DNA of 64,000 nt from DATMER01 sp963741305 (GCA_963741305.1 CAVUHL010000003.1:4898001-4962000), one strand, 5' to 3'. Positions 15,885 through 28,962 are shown, counted from the stretch's first letter. A program made the numbers and translations. Notes: a model not told the origin generated them from the letters alone.

Positions 15885-18104
15885 TCAGCGCTGGAACGCG
15901 TACGAGATCTTCACGAACACCAAGCGGTCGGCCGGCTGCAGGTCGCCGAGGGGATCCTGGGAGCGATTGTCGGCGTAGCCCACGAAGAGCACCGTCTGCC
16001 AGTTGATCTGGTAGGCGAAGAGGGCCGAGCCCGCGAACGAGCCGCTCTGGTCGCCCACGGGGGAGGTGTAGAGCGCCGGGTTGCGATCCACGTCAAGGTA
16101 CTCGCCGATCACCCGCAGGAAGATGCGGGCGGTAAAATTGTAGGTCGCCTTCAGGCGCTCGATCTGGGCGGTGAAGAGGCGCCCGTCCCGCACGTCGAGC
16201 CACTGGCGTTCGGCGTTTAAGTCGAGCGCAAGGTGGTCGGTGGGTTTGACCGTGGCGAAGAGCCCGAAGTAGCCCCCCTGGCCGACCCGGCCGTTGGCGA
16301 AATCGATCGAGTCGCCCAGGGAACCGTTGAAGCCGATGCGGGAGAAACGGCGGCCCGGATCGACCTGGAAGTAGTAGTAGGCGGTGCTGCGCTCCAGGAT
16401 CTCGGTGCCGACCCGCAGCTGCTCGCGCACCGCGAAGTCGAGACCGGCGGCCATGTTGCGCCGCCCCTGGATCTGGATGCCCGGGGTGGTCTGGCGCTGG
16501 ATCAGATCGCCGTCGGGGCTTTCGACGTAGCGCACGATTCCATAGGGCGAGACGCGCCGGAAGAGACCCTGCTGCGGATAGTAATTCCGGTAGAGCGCAT
16601 AGCGTCCCAGGCGGTAGCCCACCTGCGTCACAAATCCCTGATCGGCGCGGAAATCCTCTCCGAAATCCTGCACCGTGGCCCGCCAGGTCCAGTCGCGGCC
16701 GGTGTGGAGCCACTCCAGGTGGGCGGCATGGGAATCGAGCTGCCGGCCGTCCCAGGTGGGATAGAGATCGGGACGGTTCGGGGTCTCGGTGTCGCTCACC
16801 AGGAGCTGCCCGGTCATCTGGTCGGTCTCGCTCCTCCGCCAGAGGAAGTTGGGGCCGGCGACCCGGTTGTAGCCGCCTTCATCGTTTTCTCGGGCGGTGA
16901 CGAGCACGCTGGCGTAGGAGGCGCCGAAATCGCGCCGCAGGCTGCCGACCAGCACGTGGGAGCCGAATTCCTGCGGCGCGAAGTCATTGCCGGTGGAGCC
17001 CGGGATGATGACGCTGCCGCCCCCCTGGTCCTCGGTGAGCAGGAAGGTGAAGGAGGTGTTGCCCAGCTTGCCGGTGTCGCGGAGGCCCCACTTGGGATCG
17101 GTGATGGTGCGGGTGTAGACCGCCTGGATCGGGGTGTCGAAGAGGTCCACCGCTTCCAGGAAGAAGGGGCGCTTCTCGGGGAAGAAGATGGCGAACTGGT
17201 TGTTGACCGCGATCTGGCCGACGTCGGATTCCACCTGCGAGAAGTCGGGGTTGATGGTCAGGTCGAGGGCGTTGCTTCCGCTCGGCTGCCATTTGACGTC
17301 GAGGCCGGCATCGGCCTCGGGGTCCTCGTCTTCGAGCGGCGAGCCGAGAGCGCCCGTGGGCTCGCCGCGGCGCTGGCCCGTGACATAGGGAGCCGCCACG
17401 AGATTGCCGCCGCCGGGCAGCCCGGTCAGGCCGGTGAGCTCGCGCGACCGGCAGATCCAGCAGTTGCTGCCGAGGGGGATCGGACTGCTGTGGAAGGCAT
17501 AGCGCTGGTCGCGCGGGTAGTTGCGCCATACCAGGATGCCCCAGCGGTTCTCCGCCAGCCTGGGATAGCGCAGCGAGGACAGCGGGATCCGCATCTCGGC
17601 CGTCCAGCCGTCGCCGGTGAGCTGCGCCGCCGTGTCGTAGAAGAAGTCGGGCGAGAGGTCCTCGTTGCCGTTGGTGTCGTTGTAGTTCGCGTCGGTCTGG
17701 TTACCGCGGGGATTGACGCGAAACTCGATCGCCGACCGGCGGTCGTTCCGGGTGTCAAGGAACACGGCGACGTTGTCGTCGGTCCCGACGATGTTGTCGC
17801 GCTCGACAAAAGGCGCGCGGATGTTCTTGGGCTCAGGGTCGAACGCGTGGATGCCGACGTAGAAGTCGTGATCGTCGTAGGTCAGGTACACGACCGTCTT
17901 CGCCGGCGGCTCGGTATTGTCGCCCGGGTAGGTCTCATAGAAGGTGTCGAGGACGGCGGCCTGCTGCCAGGCAGCGTCGTCGAGCTTGCCGTCCATCTCG
18001 ATCTTGCTCGCCGCGCGCGGCACGGGCAGTGGTGGGCCGACTTCAGCAGCGGTCAGCAGACAAGGCGCGAGCAGGGCAAGAAAGAAACCAAGGGTGGTGC
18101 GCAT
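15885..18104 (-). CDS. CBM9-like / DUF5916 outer-membrane-associated protein
   Basis: 739 residues with a signal peptide (MRTTLGFFLALLAPCLLTAA). Residues about 25-220 form a CBM9-like carbohydrate-binding domain (KIEMDGKLDDAAWQQA, the usual family start). The rest is the DUF5916 region, rich in alternating beta strands and ending in an aromatic-closed strand (LVFVKISYAFQR) typical of outer-membrane barrels. Such proteins are abundant in Acidobacteriota and Bacteroidota; their role is uncertain but probably concerns surface glycan or outer-membrane function. It stands alone, with the lipid-kinase gene 30 nt downstream on the same strand. Confidence 0.8.
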   Translation of the reverse strand: MRTTLGFFLALLAPCLLTAAEVGPPLPVPRAASKIEMDGKLDDAAWQQAAVLDTFYETYPGDNTEPPAKTVVYLTYDDHDFYVGIHAFDPEPKNIRAPFVERDNIVGTDDNVAVFLDTRNDRRSAIEFRVNPRGNQTDANYNDTNGNEDLSPDFFYDTAAQLTGDGWTAEMRIPLSSLRYPRLAENRWGILVWRNYPRDQRYAFHSSPIPLGSNCWICRSRELTGLTGLPGGGNLVAAPYVTGQRRGEPTGALGSPLEDEDPEADAGLDVKWQPSGSNALDLTINPDFSQVESDVGQIAVNNQFAIFFPEKRPFFLEAVDLFDTPIQAVYTRTITDPKWGLRDTGKLGNTSFTFLLTEDQGGGSVIIPGSTGNDFAPQEFGSHVLVGSLRRDFGASYASVLVTARENDEGGYNRVAGPNFLWRRSETDQMTGQLLVSDTETPNRPDLYPTWDGRQLDSHAAHLEWLHTGRDWTWRATVQDFGEDFRADQGFVTQVGYRLGRYALYRNYYPQQGLFRRVSPYGIVRYVESPDGDLIQRQTTPGIQIQGRRNMAAGLDFAVREQLRVGTEILERSTAYYYFQVDPGRRFSRIGFNGSLGDSIDFANGRVGQGGYFGLFATVKPTDHLALDLNAERQWLDVRDGRLFTAQIERLKATYNFTARIFLRVIGEYLDVDRNPALYTSPVGDQSGSFAGSALFAYQINWQTVLFVGYADNRSQDPLGDLQPADRLVFVKISYAFQR

Positions 18105-18135
18105 GCCAGTTATACGGAAAAAGTCGGGAAAGTTT

Positions 18136-19008
18136 CTAATCCACGACCTTTAATCCCGCCGGCACCACTTCCGCCGTCACCGGCTCGCCCGCTGCCATGG
18201 GGCGGATGGGCTCGCCTCCGCCATAGAGCGTCATCGGCCTGTCGATCGTGATCTCCACCCCCCGGGTGCGATGGAAGAGCACCGCCGGGTGCCCCACATG
18301 CCGGCCGGCGTAGACCTTGGGGAAGACGGTGAGGAGCGCCCGGCGGGAGATCTCCTTGACGATCACGAGGTCGAGCCAGCCGTCGTCGATCTTCGCGTTG
18401 GGGGCGATCTGCATCCCCCCGCCGAAACGCGGGAGGGTCGCCAGAGTCGTGAACATGACCCTCCCCTCGAAAACCCCCTCGTCGTGGACGATCCGCATGG
18501 AGGGGGGCACGAACGTGGCGAGGGTGTGGATCACGGAGTAGGGGTAGATCAGGGGGCCTTTGAGGATCTTTACCTGGTTGGCGAACTCGGTCGCCTCGGA
18601 GTCGAAGCCGACCCCGACGTAGCTGACGCTCCAGGTCTCCCCCACCCGGATGAGGTCGATGGGCCGGATCCTGCCGGTCAACCCGCGCTGCACGGCTACG
18701 TCGACATCCGGCGGGATCTTGAGCGTGCCCGAGAGATCATTGCCTGTCCCCACCGGAATGACGCCCAGGGCACAGGAGGTATTTGCGAGACCCTGGATGG
18801 CATGGTGCATCGTCCCATCGCCTCCGGCCACCAGCAGCCTCTCGACTCCATCCTCGGCGGCCCTCCGCGCCTGCTCGCCGAGATCGGCCGCGTTACGGCT
18901 CACCACGAAGCCCGCTCCCGCCCGGGAGGCGAGCTTCCGCAGACGGTCGAAGCTGGCGGCGCTCAGGCCCCGGCCGGCTTTGGGATTGACCAGGAAGCGG
19001 ACGCTCAT
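18136..19008 (-). CDS. Diacylglycerol kinase (DagK/YegS-type) family lipid kinase
   Basis: 290 residues from ATG 19008, which overlaps the stop of the symporter gene (ATGA). The start MSVRFLVNPKAGRG, the GGDGT loop (62-66) and PVGTGNDLS (85-93) are the nucleotide-binding signatures of the DAGK catalytic domain. The C-terminal beta-sandwich matches YegS-like kinases, which phosphorylate diacylglycerol or related lipids at the cytoplasmic membrane face. The open frame upstream of ATG 19008 lies inside the symporter gene and was not used. The substrate is not determinable from sequence. Confidence 0.85.
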   Translation of the reverse strand: MSVRFLVNPKAGRGLSAASFDRLRKLASRAGAGFVVSRNAADLGEQARRAAEDGVERLLVAGGDGTMHHAIQGLANTSCALGVIPVGTGNDLSGTLKIPPDVDVAVQRGLTGRIRPIDLIRVGETWSVSYVGVGFDSEATEFANQVKILKGPLIYPYSVIHTLATFVPPSMRIVHDEGVFEGRVMFTTLATLPRFGGGMQIAPNAKIDDGWLDLVIVKEISRRALLTVFPKVYAGRHVGHPAVLFHRTRGVEITIDRPMTLYGGGEPIRPMAAGEPVTAEVVPAGLKVVD

Positions 19009-20477
19009 CAGGCTTCCATCACCGCGAGGACGTCCTCGTCGATCTCCTCGCCCCCCATCCACCAGCTCACCAGCAGCAGGACGACGAACGAAGCCGCGAG
19101 AGAGACGGCGGTCGGCAGCGCTCCCGGAGGAAGAGGGATCAGCTTGAGCTCCATCACCAGGTTCAGGACCGTGCCCGTGATGATGGAAGCCGTCGCCGCC
19201 GTCGCGGTGACCCGCTTCCAGTTGAGCCCCACGGCAAGAGCAGGGGCGAGAGCCGCTCCGAACGTGCCGAAGGAGAAAGTGCCCAGCAAGGCGATGAGGT
19301 CATTGTAGAGGTACGCGGTCACGGCCGCGGCCAGGGTGACTCCGACGGTAGCGATCCGGCCCCAGAGCAGCTCGTTTGGCACCTGCCGGCCCAGCGCCTT
19401 GGGGAGATCGCGCACCAGCGCCGCCGCTCCCAGGTTCGTGAAGGAATCGGCCGTGGACATGATCGCCGCCAGGATCGCGACGACCGCCAGCCCGGCCAGT
19501 AAGTCGGGAACGAAGTTGAGGAGGAAGAGCGGCGCCGCGTCGTCCGGCTTTTCGAGCGGCGGCAGCTTCCCCTGGGCGACGAGCGCGGGAACGGCCAGCC
19601 CCAGTCCCAGCCAGATCAGCAGGCAGACCACCTGCGAGCCGCCGAGGATCAGGGGCAGCCATTTCAACCGCCGAGGGTCGCGCAGCATGAAGAACTTGTG
19701 GAGCATGTGCGGCTGGCCGAGCACGCCGATCCCGAAGACGAAGAAGAATCCCAGAGGCATCAGCACCGGCGTCTCCCCGAACGGCTCCAGGAACTGGCGG
19801 CCGAACCGCTCCGACGAAGAGATGCTGCGGGCGATCTCTCCAAATCCGCCGCCCGCATCCAGGGCATAGAAGAAGATCCCAACCGCGGCGAGGAGCATGA
19901 GTGCGCCCTGGAGCACGTCGGTCCAGATCCCCGCGACCATGCCGCCCGCCGTGCTGTAGAAGAGAATGACCGCCGTACCCAGAGCCACGGCGAGGAGCGC
20001 ACTCTCGATGCCGAGCGCCGCCTTCATGACAACCCCGAGGGCCAGGAGCTGAGTCCCCAGATATCCGACGGTGCCGATCAGGACGGCCACGGCGGCGGCG
20101 CCAGAGGCAAGCCGGCTGCGGTAACGGCAGAGGACGGCATCCGGAATCGTGTAGACCTCCCGCACCTCGGCGAGAAGCCGCAGCCGCTTCGCCACCGTCC
20201 AGCCCAGGAGCCCGGCGGTGAACCCGATCGACACGTTGATGAACAGGGACGACAGCCCGATCCGGTAGGTCAGCCCCGGCCCGCCGACGAAGACGAAACC
20301 GCTGAAAGCCGCCGCCATCGTCGCGATGCCGGTAACCACGACGCCCAGAGCCTGCCCTGCAATCCAGAAGTCGTGCGCATTCCGGGTGCGGCGAAGCGAC
20401 CAGATACCGACGCCCACGCAGATCCCCAGGTAGAGGACCGCCGCGATGACGATCAGGGGTCTATCGAGGATCGGCAC
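19008..20477 (-). CDS. Sodium:solute symporter family transporter
   Basis: 489 residues from GTG 20477, with about 13 hydrophobic helices, as is standard for the SSS family. The first helices carry the family pattern (FWIAGQALGVVVTGIATMAAAFSGF and the FVGGPGLTYRIG loop), and a helix with STADSFTNLGAAAL is the conserved Na+-site region (S-T-A-D). Substrate is unknown; proline, pantothenate and acetate-type members share this layout. It overlaps the small membrane-protein gene upstream by 17 nt and the lipid kinase downstream by one base of a shared ATGA, so the three probably form one transcript. Confidence 0.85.
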   Translation of the reverse strand: MPILDRPLIVIAAVLYLGICVGVGIWSLRRTRNAHDFWIAGQALGVVVTGIATMAAAFSGFVFVGGPGLTYRIGLSSLFINVSIGFTAGLLGWTVAKRLRLLAEVREVYTIPDAVLCRYRSRLASGAAAVAVLIGTVGYLGTQLLALGVVMKAALGIESALLAVALGTAVILFYSTAGGMVAGIWTDVLQGALMLLAAVGIFFYALDAGGGFGEIARSISSSERFGRQFLEPFGETPVLMPLGFFFVFGIGVLGQPHMLHKFFMLRDPRRLKWLPLILGGSQVVCLLIWLGLGLAVPALVAQGKLPPLEKPDDAAPLFLLNFVPDLLAGLAVVAILAAIMSTADSFTNLGAAALVRDLPKALGRQVPNELLWGRIATVGVTLAAAVTAYLYNDLIALLGTFSFGTFGAALAPALAVGLNWKRVTATAATASIITGTVLNLVMELKLIPLPPGALPTAVSLAASFVVLLLVSWWMGGEEIDEDVLAVMEA

Positions 20478-20853
20478 GGCGAAGCCGCTCCAGGTCTTCC
20501 TCGCGGAGGTCGAAGAAAGCGGCGTAGGCCCAGCTCACGAGGACCAGGGGAATCGGGACAAGGACGAAGAGCATCAAAGCCGTGCCGAGCGGCAGGGGCC
20601 CAACATCGGGCCCGCCATCCGGAAGAAGGAGCAGCGTAGAGAGCACTCCCACCAGGACAATCCCCAGAAGCAGCAAGGTCCATCGCAGGCGCGGAGCTCC
20701 GAGAGCAATCAGCGCTACCGGGAAGATTGCCCCGCCCATTGCCAACAGCCAAGGCGAAGCCATCACCGAGCCGAGCAGGGAAGCCAGCGCGGCGAGAGCC
20801 AGCAGGACGAGGGCGGACCGTTGGGCCAAGGGGGAGATTCTATCCGCTATCAT
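20461..20853 (-). CDS. Small four-helix membrane protein, symporter-linked
   Basis: 130 residues from ATG 20853. Four hydrophobic helices are followed by a short charged tail (FFDLREEDLERLRR). The gene precedes and overlaps the symporter gene, as small accessory subunits of SSS transporters often do, but I cannot assign a family. An earlier in-frame start at 20862 is possible. The start lies only 7 nt from the ATG of the divergent ferredoxin gene, so each promoter must sit inside the other gene. Confidence 0.6.
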   Translation of the reverse strand: MIADRISPLAQRSALVLLALAALASLLGSVMASPWLLAMGGAIFPVALIALGAPRLRWTLLLLGIVLVGVLSTLLLLPDGGPDVGPLPLGTALMLFVLVPIPLVLVSWAYAAFFDLREEDLERLRRADPR

Positions 20854-20860
20854 CCCGGGC

Positions 20861-21190
20861 ATGCCCAAGCCGCAGGTCCAGATCCTCGTCTGCACCAACG
20901 AGCGCGCCCCAGACCATCCCAAACCGAGCTGCGCCCTCCGAGGCTCGATGGAGGTCTACCACCGTTTCAAGGACCGGGTGAAGGAGCTCGGCATCCGCGA
21001 CCAGGTGATGGTGGTCCGCACCGGCTGCCTCAAACACTGCAGCCAGGGGATCACGGTGGCCGTCTGGCCCTACAACCTCTGGTACCGGAGCGTGACCGTG
21101 GGGGATGTCGAGGAGATCCTGCAGACTAGCGTTCTGGGGGAGGGGGGCGAGGTCGAGCGGCTGCGGATGCCGGATATCAGGTGGGAGTGA
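20861..21190 (+). CDS. Thioredoxin-like [2Fe-2S] ferredoxin
   Basis: 109 residues. Cys-11, Cys-24, Cys-56 and Cys-60 (LVCTNE; PSCALRGS; TGCLKHCSQG) follow the C-x12-C ... C-x3-C pattern of thioredoxin-fold [2Fe-2S] proteins related to NuoE. These are soluble electron carriers; partners are unknown here. The open frame runs back to 20582, but only the part from ATG 20861 resembles the family. No Shine-Dalgarno sequence is obvious and the divergent gene starts 7 nt away, so a leaderless message is possible. Confidence 0.85.
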   Translation: MPKPQVQILVCTNERAPDHPKPSCALRGSMEVYHRFKDRVKELGIRDQVMVVRTGCLKHCSQGITVAVWPYNLWYRSVTVGDVEEILQTSVLGEGGEVERLRMPDIRWE

Positions 21191-21270
21191 AGGACCAAAA
21201 GGACGTAAAGGACCAAAGGGACTCAAAGGACAAAGGAGTCCTTGCTGTCCTTTACGTCCTTTTGGTCCTT
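21190..21270. terminator. Long hairpin built from 9-nt repeats, between convergent genes
   Basis: A perfect 24-bp inverted repeat (21190-21213 and 21247-21270) encloses a second stem (ggactc / gagtcc). Both arms are made of 9-nt units (aggaccaaa, aggacgtaa and so on; gtcctttac, gtccttttg). It lies between the ferredoxin gene and mqnC, which converge, and T-rich tracts flank it. A bidirectional terminator is the natural reading. Confidence 0.75.
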
Positions 21271-21277
21271 GTCCTTT

Positions 21278-22465
21278 TCAGCTCACCACCGGCAGCAATG
21301 CCGAGCTCACCAGATCCCGGTTCTGCGGCGTCAGCGCGTGCCGGTACTGCCTTGCCAGTTCGGCGGTCTCATCGCGGGTGACGATCCTCTCGTAGAGGTT
21401 GGTCCTCTGCTTGGGGATGTAGCCGGCCGACTTGATCAGGTGCTCCATCTCGTCCTGGCTCATGCGGTAGCTCGTGCCGGCCGAGGAGACCACGTTCTCC
21501 TCGATCATGATCGAGCCCATGTCGTCCGCTCCGAACGCCAGAGCCGCCTGGCCGATCTTCTTGCCCTGCGTCACCCAGCTCGTCTGCAAATGGACGATGT
21601 TGTCGAGGAAGAGCCGCGAGACCGCGAGGGTCCGCAGGTACTCCTCGGCGAAGGTCTCGGGTACGTCGGGCATCTCCGTGTGCTCGTGCTGGAAGGTCCA
21701 GGAGATGAAGGCCGTGAAGCCCGCCGTTTCGTCTTGAAGGTCGCGCACGCGCTGGAAGTGCTCGATGCGGTCCCGGATCGGCTCGCCCATGCCGTACATC
21801 ATGGTCGCCGAGGTGCGCAGGCCGTTCCTGTGCGCTTGGCGCATGATGTCGATCCACTCCTCGGCGGAGCACTTCGGGTAGGCCAGCACGTCCTTGCGGA
21901 TCTGGTCCGAGAGGATCTCGGCGCCACCTCCCGGGATCGACATGAGGCCGGCGGCCTTGAGGCGCGCGATCACGTCGTAGAAGCTCATCCGCTCCTTCTT
22001 GGCGATGAACTTGACCTCCGGCGGCGAGAAGGCGTGCAGGTGGACCGATGGGTAAAGGTCGCGCAGGTAGCGGAGCAGTTCCTCGTAATAGGAGAGCGGC
22101 AGGTCCGGATGAACGCCGCCCTGCATGAGGATGCCCGTGCCGTTGAGCGCGATCGTCTCCTCGACCTTGCGCCCGATCTCCTCGAAGGGCAGGAGATAGC
22201 CTTCCGGGTCTCCCGGCTCGCGGTAGAAGGCGCAGAACCGGCACTTGTACACGCAGATGTTCGTGTAGTTGATGTTCCGGTCGACATTGTAGGTCGCCAC
22301 GGAGGGATCGTTGAACCGGTTCCTGACCTCATGCGCTGCCAGGCCCATCTCCAGGAGGTCGCCATCCAGGATGAGAGTGTGGGCATCGGCCGCGGAGATA
22401 CGGCGGCCAGCGACCGCATCGTCGAGGATCTGGGTAACGGGGCGTCCGGACGGTTCCAGGTTCAT
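21278..22465 (-). CDS. mqnC: Cyclic dehypoxanthinyl futalosine synthase
   Basis: 395 residues. The radical-SAM cluster motif is intact: C71-VYK-C75-RF-C78, preceded by NINYTNIC. The sequence follows MqnC closely (NGTGILMQGGVHPDLPLSYYEELL, SIPGGGAEILSD, FAEEYLRTLAVSRL). The enzyme cyclises dehypoxanthine futalosine in menaquinone synthesis by the futalosine pathway. mqnA lies 16 nt upstream in the same transcription unit. The other mqn genes are not in the window. Confidence 0.92.
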   Translation of the reverse strand: MNLEPSGRPVTQILDDAVAGRRISAADAHTLILDGDLLEMGLAAHEVRNRFNDPSVATYNVDRNINYTNICVYKCRFCAFYREPGDPEGYLLPFEEIGRKVEETIALNGTGILMQGGVHPDLPLSYYEELLRYLRDLYPSVHLHAFSPPEVKFIAKKERMSFYDVIARLKAAGLMSIPGGGAEILSDQIRKDVLAYPKCSAEEWIDIMRQAHRNGLRTSATMMYGMGEPIRDRIEHFQRVRDLQDETAGFTAFISWTFQHEHTEMPDVPETFAEEYLRTLAVSRLFLDNIVHLQTSWVTQGKKIGQAALAFGADDMGSIMIEENVVSSAGTSYRMSQDEMEHLIKSAGYIPKQRTNLYERIVTRDETAELARQYRHALTPQNRDLVSSALLPVVS

Positions 22466-22481
22466 GGCAGGTGCAAGTTTA

Positions 22482-23273
22482 TCACTCTAGAAATTCGAGG
22501 GGCCTGGGCTCGAGGATCAGGCCGTGCGCGTGGGCGCGGCGGTAGAACTCCTCGAGGCCGGCAAGCTCTTCCTGGCGAAGGAAGTAGTGCAGGTTCTCCG
22601 TCAGGTACGAGCGCACGTCGGCGCTGTCCAGCCCCAACTCGGCCGCGGCCTCGCGCGACAGGGTGTCGACCGAGGACAGCCCGTAACGCAGGCTGCTCTT
22701 GAAGTAGAAGGGCAGGTCGGGGAGATCGACGCCGGCACGGACAGCCCAGACTGCGAAGACGAAGGGCAGGCCCGTCAGCGCGTTCCACTCGGCCGCGAGA
22801 TCGATGACGTGGTACTTCTCCCGCTCTACCTTGAGGGCTGGATCGCCGATCAGCAGCGCCGCGTCTGCTTCTGACAGCATCCGCTCCGGGTCCGGCCTTT
22901 CGTGCAGGTACTCGGGATGAATCCCGCGCTCTTGCAGGAGGATACGGAGCAGCGCCACCGACGTGCGGCTGTTCTGGTCCAGGGCAACCCGGCGCACCTG
23001 CTCCAGCGGACCCCGGGAGACCAGGATCACGCTTTTGACCTCGCGGGTCGAGGCGACACAGAGGTCCGGCAGGATTTTCAGGCCGGGAATGCGCTGCACC
23101 TCGACGGACGGGATCAGACCGATGTCGAGGGCGCCCTGCCCCAGCAGCCTCGCCACCATCGCAGGCGGATGGTAGGTCGGTGCGAAGAGGTCCGCGTGAT
23201 GTCCTTTGAGGAAGCCCCAGGCGAGCGGCTTGCTGTTCAGGAAGTTGACGATCCCGACGCGCAGCTTGGGCAA
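22482..23273 (-). CDS. mqnA: Chorismate dehydratase
   Basis: 263 residues of the MqnA/MqnD periplasmic-binding-like fold, beginning with MqnA-type VGIVNFLNSKPLAWGF and containing DIGLIPSVEVQRIPG. MqnA removes water from chorismate to give 3-enolpyruvylbenzoate, the first step of the futalosine menaquinone pathway. The best start is TTG 23273, eight bases after the rho stop in transcription order. Pairing with mqnC makes MqnA more likely than MqnD. Confidence 0.88.
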   Translation of the reverse strand: MPKLRVGIVNFLNSKPLAWGFLKGHHADLFAPTYHPPAMVARLLGQGALDIGLIPSVEVQRIPGLKILPDLCVASTREVKSVILVSRGPLEQVRRVALDQNSRTSVALLRILLQERGIHPEYLHERPDPERMLSEADAALLIGDPALKVEREKYHVIDLAAEWNALTGLPFVFAVWAVRAGVDLPDLPFYFKSSLRYGLSSVDTLSREAAAELGLDSADVRSYLTENLHYFLRQEELAGLEEFYRRAHAHGLILEPRPLEFLE

Positions 23274-23281
23274 GGGCTCCC

Positions 23282-24577
<1,296 letters not shown>

Positions 24578-24598
24578 GTTGTTCCTCTTACGGTTTAA

Positions 24599-25189
24599 TC
24601 ACTGTGCACTCTGTTCGAGATGGCGCGCGACTGCGCTCCAGAGCTCCTGAATCCCTTCTCCCGAGTGCGCGGAAACAGGGATGATGTTGATTCCGTCCCC
24701 CAACGCAGCCCGTATACCCTTCTCCATCGCCGCCCTCTTCCCCCGCGGCAGGCGGTCGACCTTGGTCGCCACCACCACCAGCTCGACCCCGAGGCCCGCC
24801 AGGTATTCGTACGCCTGAACGTCCAGGGGTGTTGCTCCCACCTTGCCGTCCACCAGCATCACGACCAGGGGCCGCGAGCTGTTGTCGCGGAAGTAGCTGT
24901 CTGCCAGAGCGGCCCACTCGCGCCGCTCGTCTTTCCCGGCCTTCGCGTAGCCGTATCCCGGCAGGTCCACGAACCAGAAGCGCCGGTTGATCAGGAAGTA
25001 GTTGACCAGGCGCGTCCGCCCCGGGGTGGAGCTGACCCGGGCCAGCCCCTTCCTGCCGAGAAGGCGGTTCAGCAAGCTCGACTTGCCGACGTTGGAGCGG
25101 CCCACGAAAGCGATCTCGGGGCGCCCATCCCGGACAAAGTCGCCGCTCGCACGAGCGGACTTGACGAACTCCGCGCTCTCGACCTTCAC
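24599..25189 (-). CDS. engB: Ribosome biogenesis GTPase YsxC/EngB
   Basis: 196 residues from GTG 25189. GTPase motifs are in order: G1 GRSNVGKSS (30-38), G2 Thr in VSSTPGRT, G3 DLPGYG, G4 TKVD and G5 SAHSGEG. EngB/YihA acts late in large-subunit assembly. The frame lies between a lon-distal hairpin and rho. The start codon is GTG with a weak purine-rich site before it. Confidence 0.93.
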   Translation of the reverse strand: MKVESAEFVKSARASGDFVRDGRPEIAFVGRSNVGKSSLLNRLLGRKGLARVSSTPGRTRLVNYFLINRRFWFVDLPGYGYAKAGKDERREWAALADSYFRDNSSRPLVVMLVDGKVGATPLDVQAYEYLAGLGVELVVVATKVDRLPRGKRAAMEKGIRAALGDGINIIPVSAHSGEGIQELWSAVARHLEQSAQ

Positions 25190-25225
25190 ACTCTTCCCGG
25201 GGAGCTCAGACTTTTCAACTTGGTT

Positions 25226-25256
25226 CCGGCGGCTGCGAATGGACTGCAGCCGCCGG
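25226..25256 (-). terminator. Hairpin between lon and engB
   Basis: ccggcggctgc (25226-25236) and gcagccgccgg (25246-25256) form a perfect 11-bp stem with a nine-base loop, downstream of lon in its own direction. No U tract follows, so it may attenuate, act with Rho, or mark RNA processing rather than terminate on its own. Two copies of ttatcaggccc lie beside it at about 25268-25290. Confidence 0.45.
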
Positions 25257-25292
25257 CTTCTAGGTCAGTTATCAGGCCCGTTATCAGGCCCA

Positions 25293-27704
<2,412 letters not shown>

Positions 27705-27723
27705 GGTCTTGCTCTCGCTGGGT

Positions 27724-28962
27724 CTAGCCGGCTTTCTTGTAAAGCATGATCGGCTGGACCCGGCTCGCGACTACCTCTTCGTTGATTACGATCTGCTTGA
27801 CGTCCCGCTGCGACGGGATCGTGTACATGAGGTCGAGCATCAGCTCTTCGAGGATGATCCTCAGGCCGCGGGCGCCGACGTTGCGCTTGAGCGCTTCCTT
27901 GGCGATGGCGGCGAGGGCCTCGTCGGTGAACTTGAGCTCCACCCCTTCGAATTCCAACATGGTCTGATATTGGCGGATCAGGCTGTTCTTGGGCTCATGC
28001 AGAATCCGAACCAGTGCTTCCTCGTCGAGCTCCTCGAGCGTGGCGACGACCGGCAGGCGTCCGACGAACTCCGGGATCAGCCCATACTTGATCAGGTCTT
28101 CGGGCAGGACGTTGTCGAGCATCAGGTTTGCCTTCTTTTCCCGCTTGCTCTTGATCTCCGCTCCGAAACCCAAAGATTTCTGGTTCATCCTGCGCTCGAT
28201 GACGTCGTCGAGGCCGACGAACGCACCGCCGCAGATGAACAGGATGTTGGTTGTGTCGATCTGCAGGAACTCCTGGTGCGGGTGCTTGCGCCCGCCCTGG
28301 GGTGGGACGTTGCACTGCGTCCCCTCCAGGATCTTGAGCAGTGCCTGCTGCACGCCTTCGCCCGAAACATCGCGAGTGATCGATGGATTGTCACTCTTTC
28401 GACAAATTTTGTCGACCTCGTCGATGTAGACGATGCCCCTCTGCGTCTTCTCCTTGTCGTTTCCCGAGGCCTGGTAGAGCTTCAGGATGATGTTCTCGAC
28501 ATCCTCGCCGACGTAGCCAGCCTCGGTCAGGGTGGTGGCGTCGGCGATGGTGAAGGGGACCGACAAGAGGCGCGCCAGGGTCTGGGCGAGCAGGGTCTTG
28601 CCCGTGCCCGTGGGGCCGATGAGCAGGATGTTGGACTTCTGAAGCTCGACGTCGCCGTGCGACTTCTCGGCAAAATCGATCCGCTTGTAGTGGTTGTAGA
28701 CCGCTACGGCGAGCTTCTTCTTCGCCTGCTCCTGCCCGATGACGTACTCATCCAGGAGGGCCTTGATCTCCTTCGGCTTCGGCAGCGTCGTGTCCTGCTG
28801 CTGCTCGAGCATCCTGTCCTCGGCGATGATGTCGAGGCAGATGTCGACGCACTCGTCGCAGATAAAGACCGTCGGGCCGGCGATGAGCTTCTTCACCTCC
28901 CGCTGGCTCTTGTTGCAGAACGAGCACCTCAGGACTTCGTCGCCGCTATCTTTCTTCGGCAT
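27724..28962 (-). CDS. clpX: ClpX, ATPase subunit of ClpXP
   Basis: 412 residues. The zinc-binding domain has C13, C16, C35 and C38; the P-loop is GPTGTGKT (116-123); Walker B is VYIDEVDKI; the ICGGAFVGLDDVI segment is typical of ClpX. It unfolds tagged substrates and feeds them to ClpP. GGAGGAG stands three bases before ATG 28962. It lies about 240 nt downstream of clpP, with a hairpin between, and 19 nt upstream of lon. Confidence 0.97.
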   Translation of the reverse strand: MPKKDSGDEVLRCSFCNKSQREVKKLIAGPTVFICDECVDICLDIIAEDRMLEQQQDTTLPKPKEIKALLDEYVIGQEQAKKKLAVAVYNHYKRIDFAEKSHGDVELQKSNILLIGPTGTGKTLLAQTLARLLSVPFTIADATTLTEAGYVGEDVENIILKLYQASGNDKEKTQRGIVYIDEVDKICRKSDNPSITRDVSGEGVQQALLKILEGTQCNVPPQGGRKHPHQEFLQIDTTNILFICGGAFVGLDDVIERRMNQKSLGFGAEIKSKREKKANLMLDNVLPEDLIKYGLIPEFVGRLPVVATLEELDEEALVRILHEPKNSLIRQYQTMLEFEGVELKFTDEALAAIAKEALKRNVGARGLRIILEELMLDLMYTIPSQRDVKQIVINEEVVASRVQPIMLYKKAG

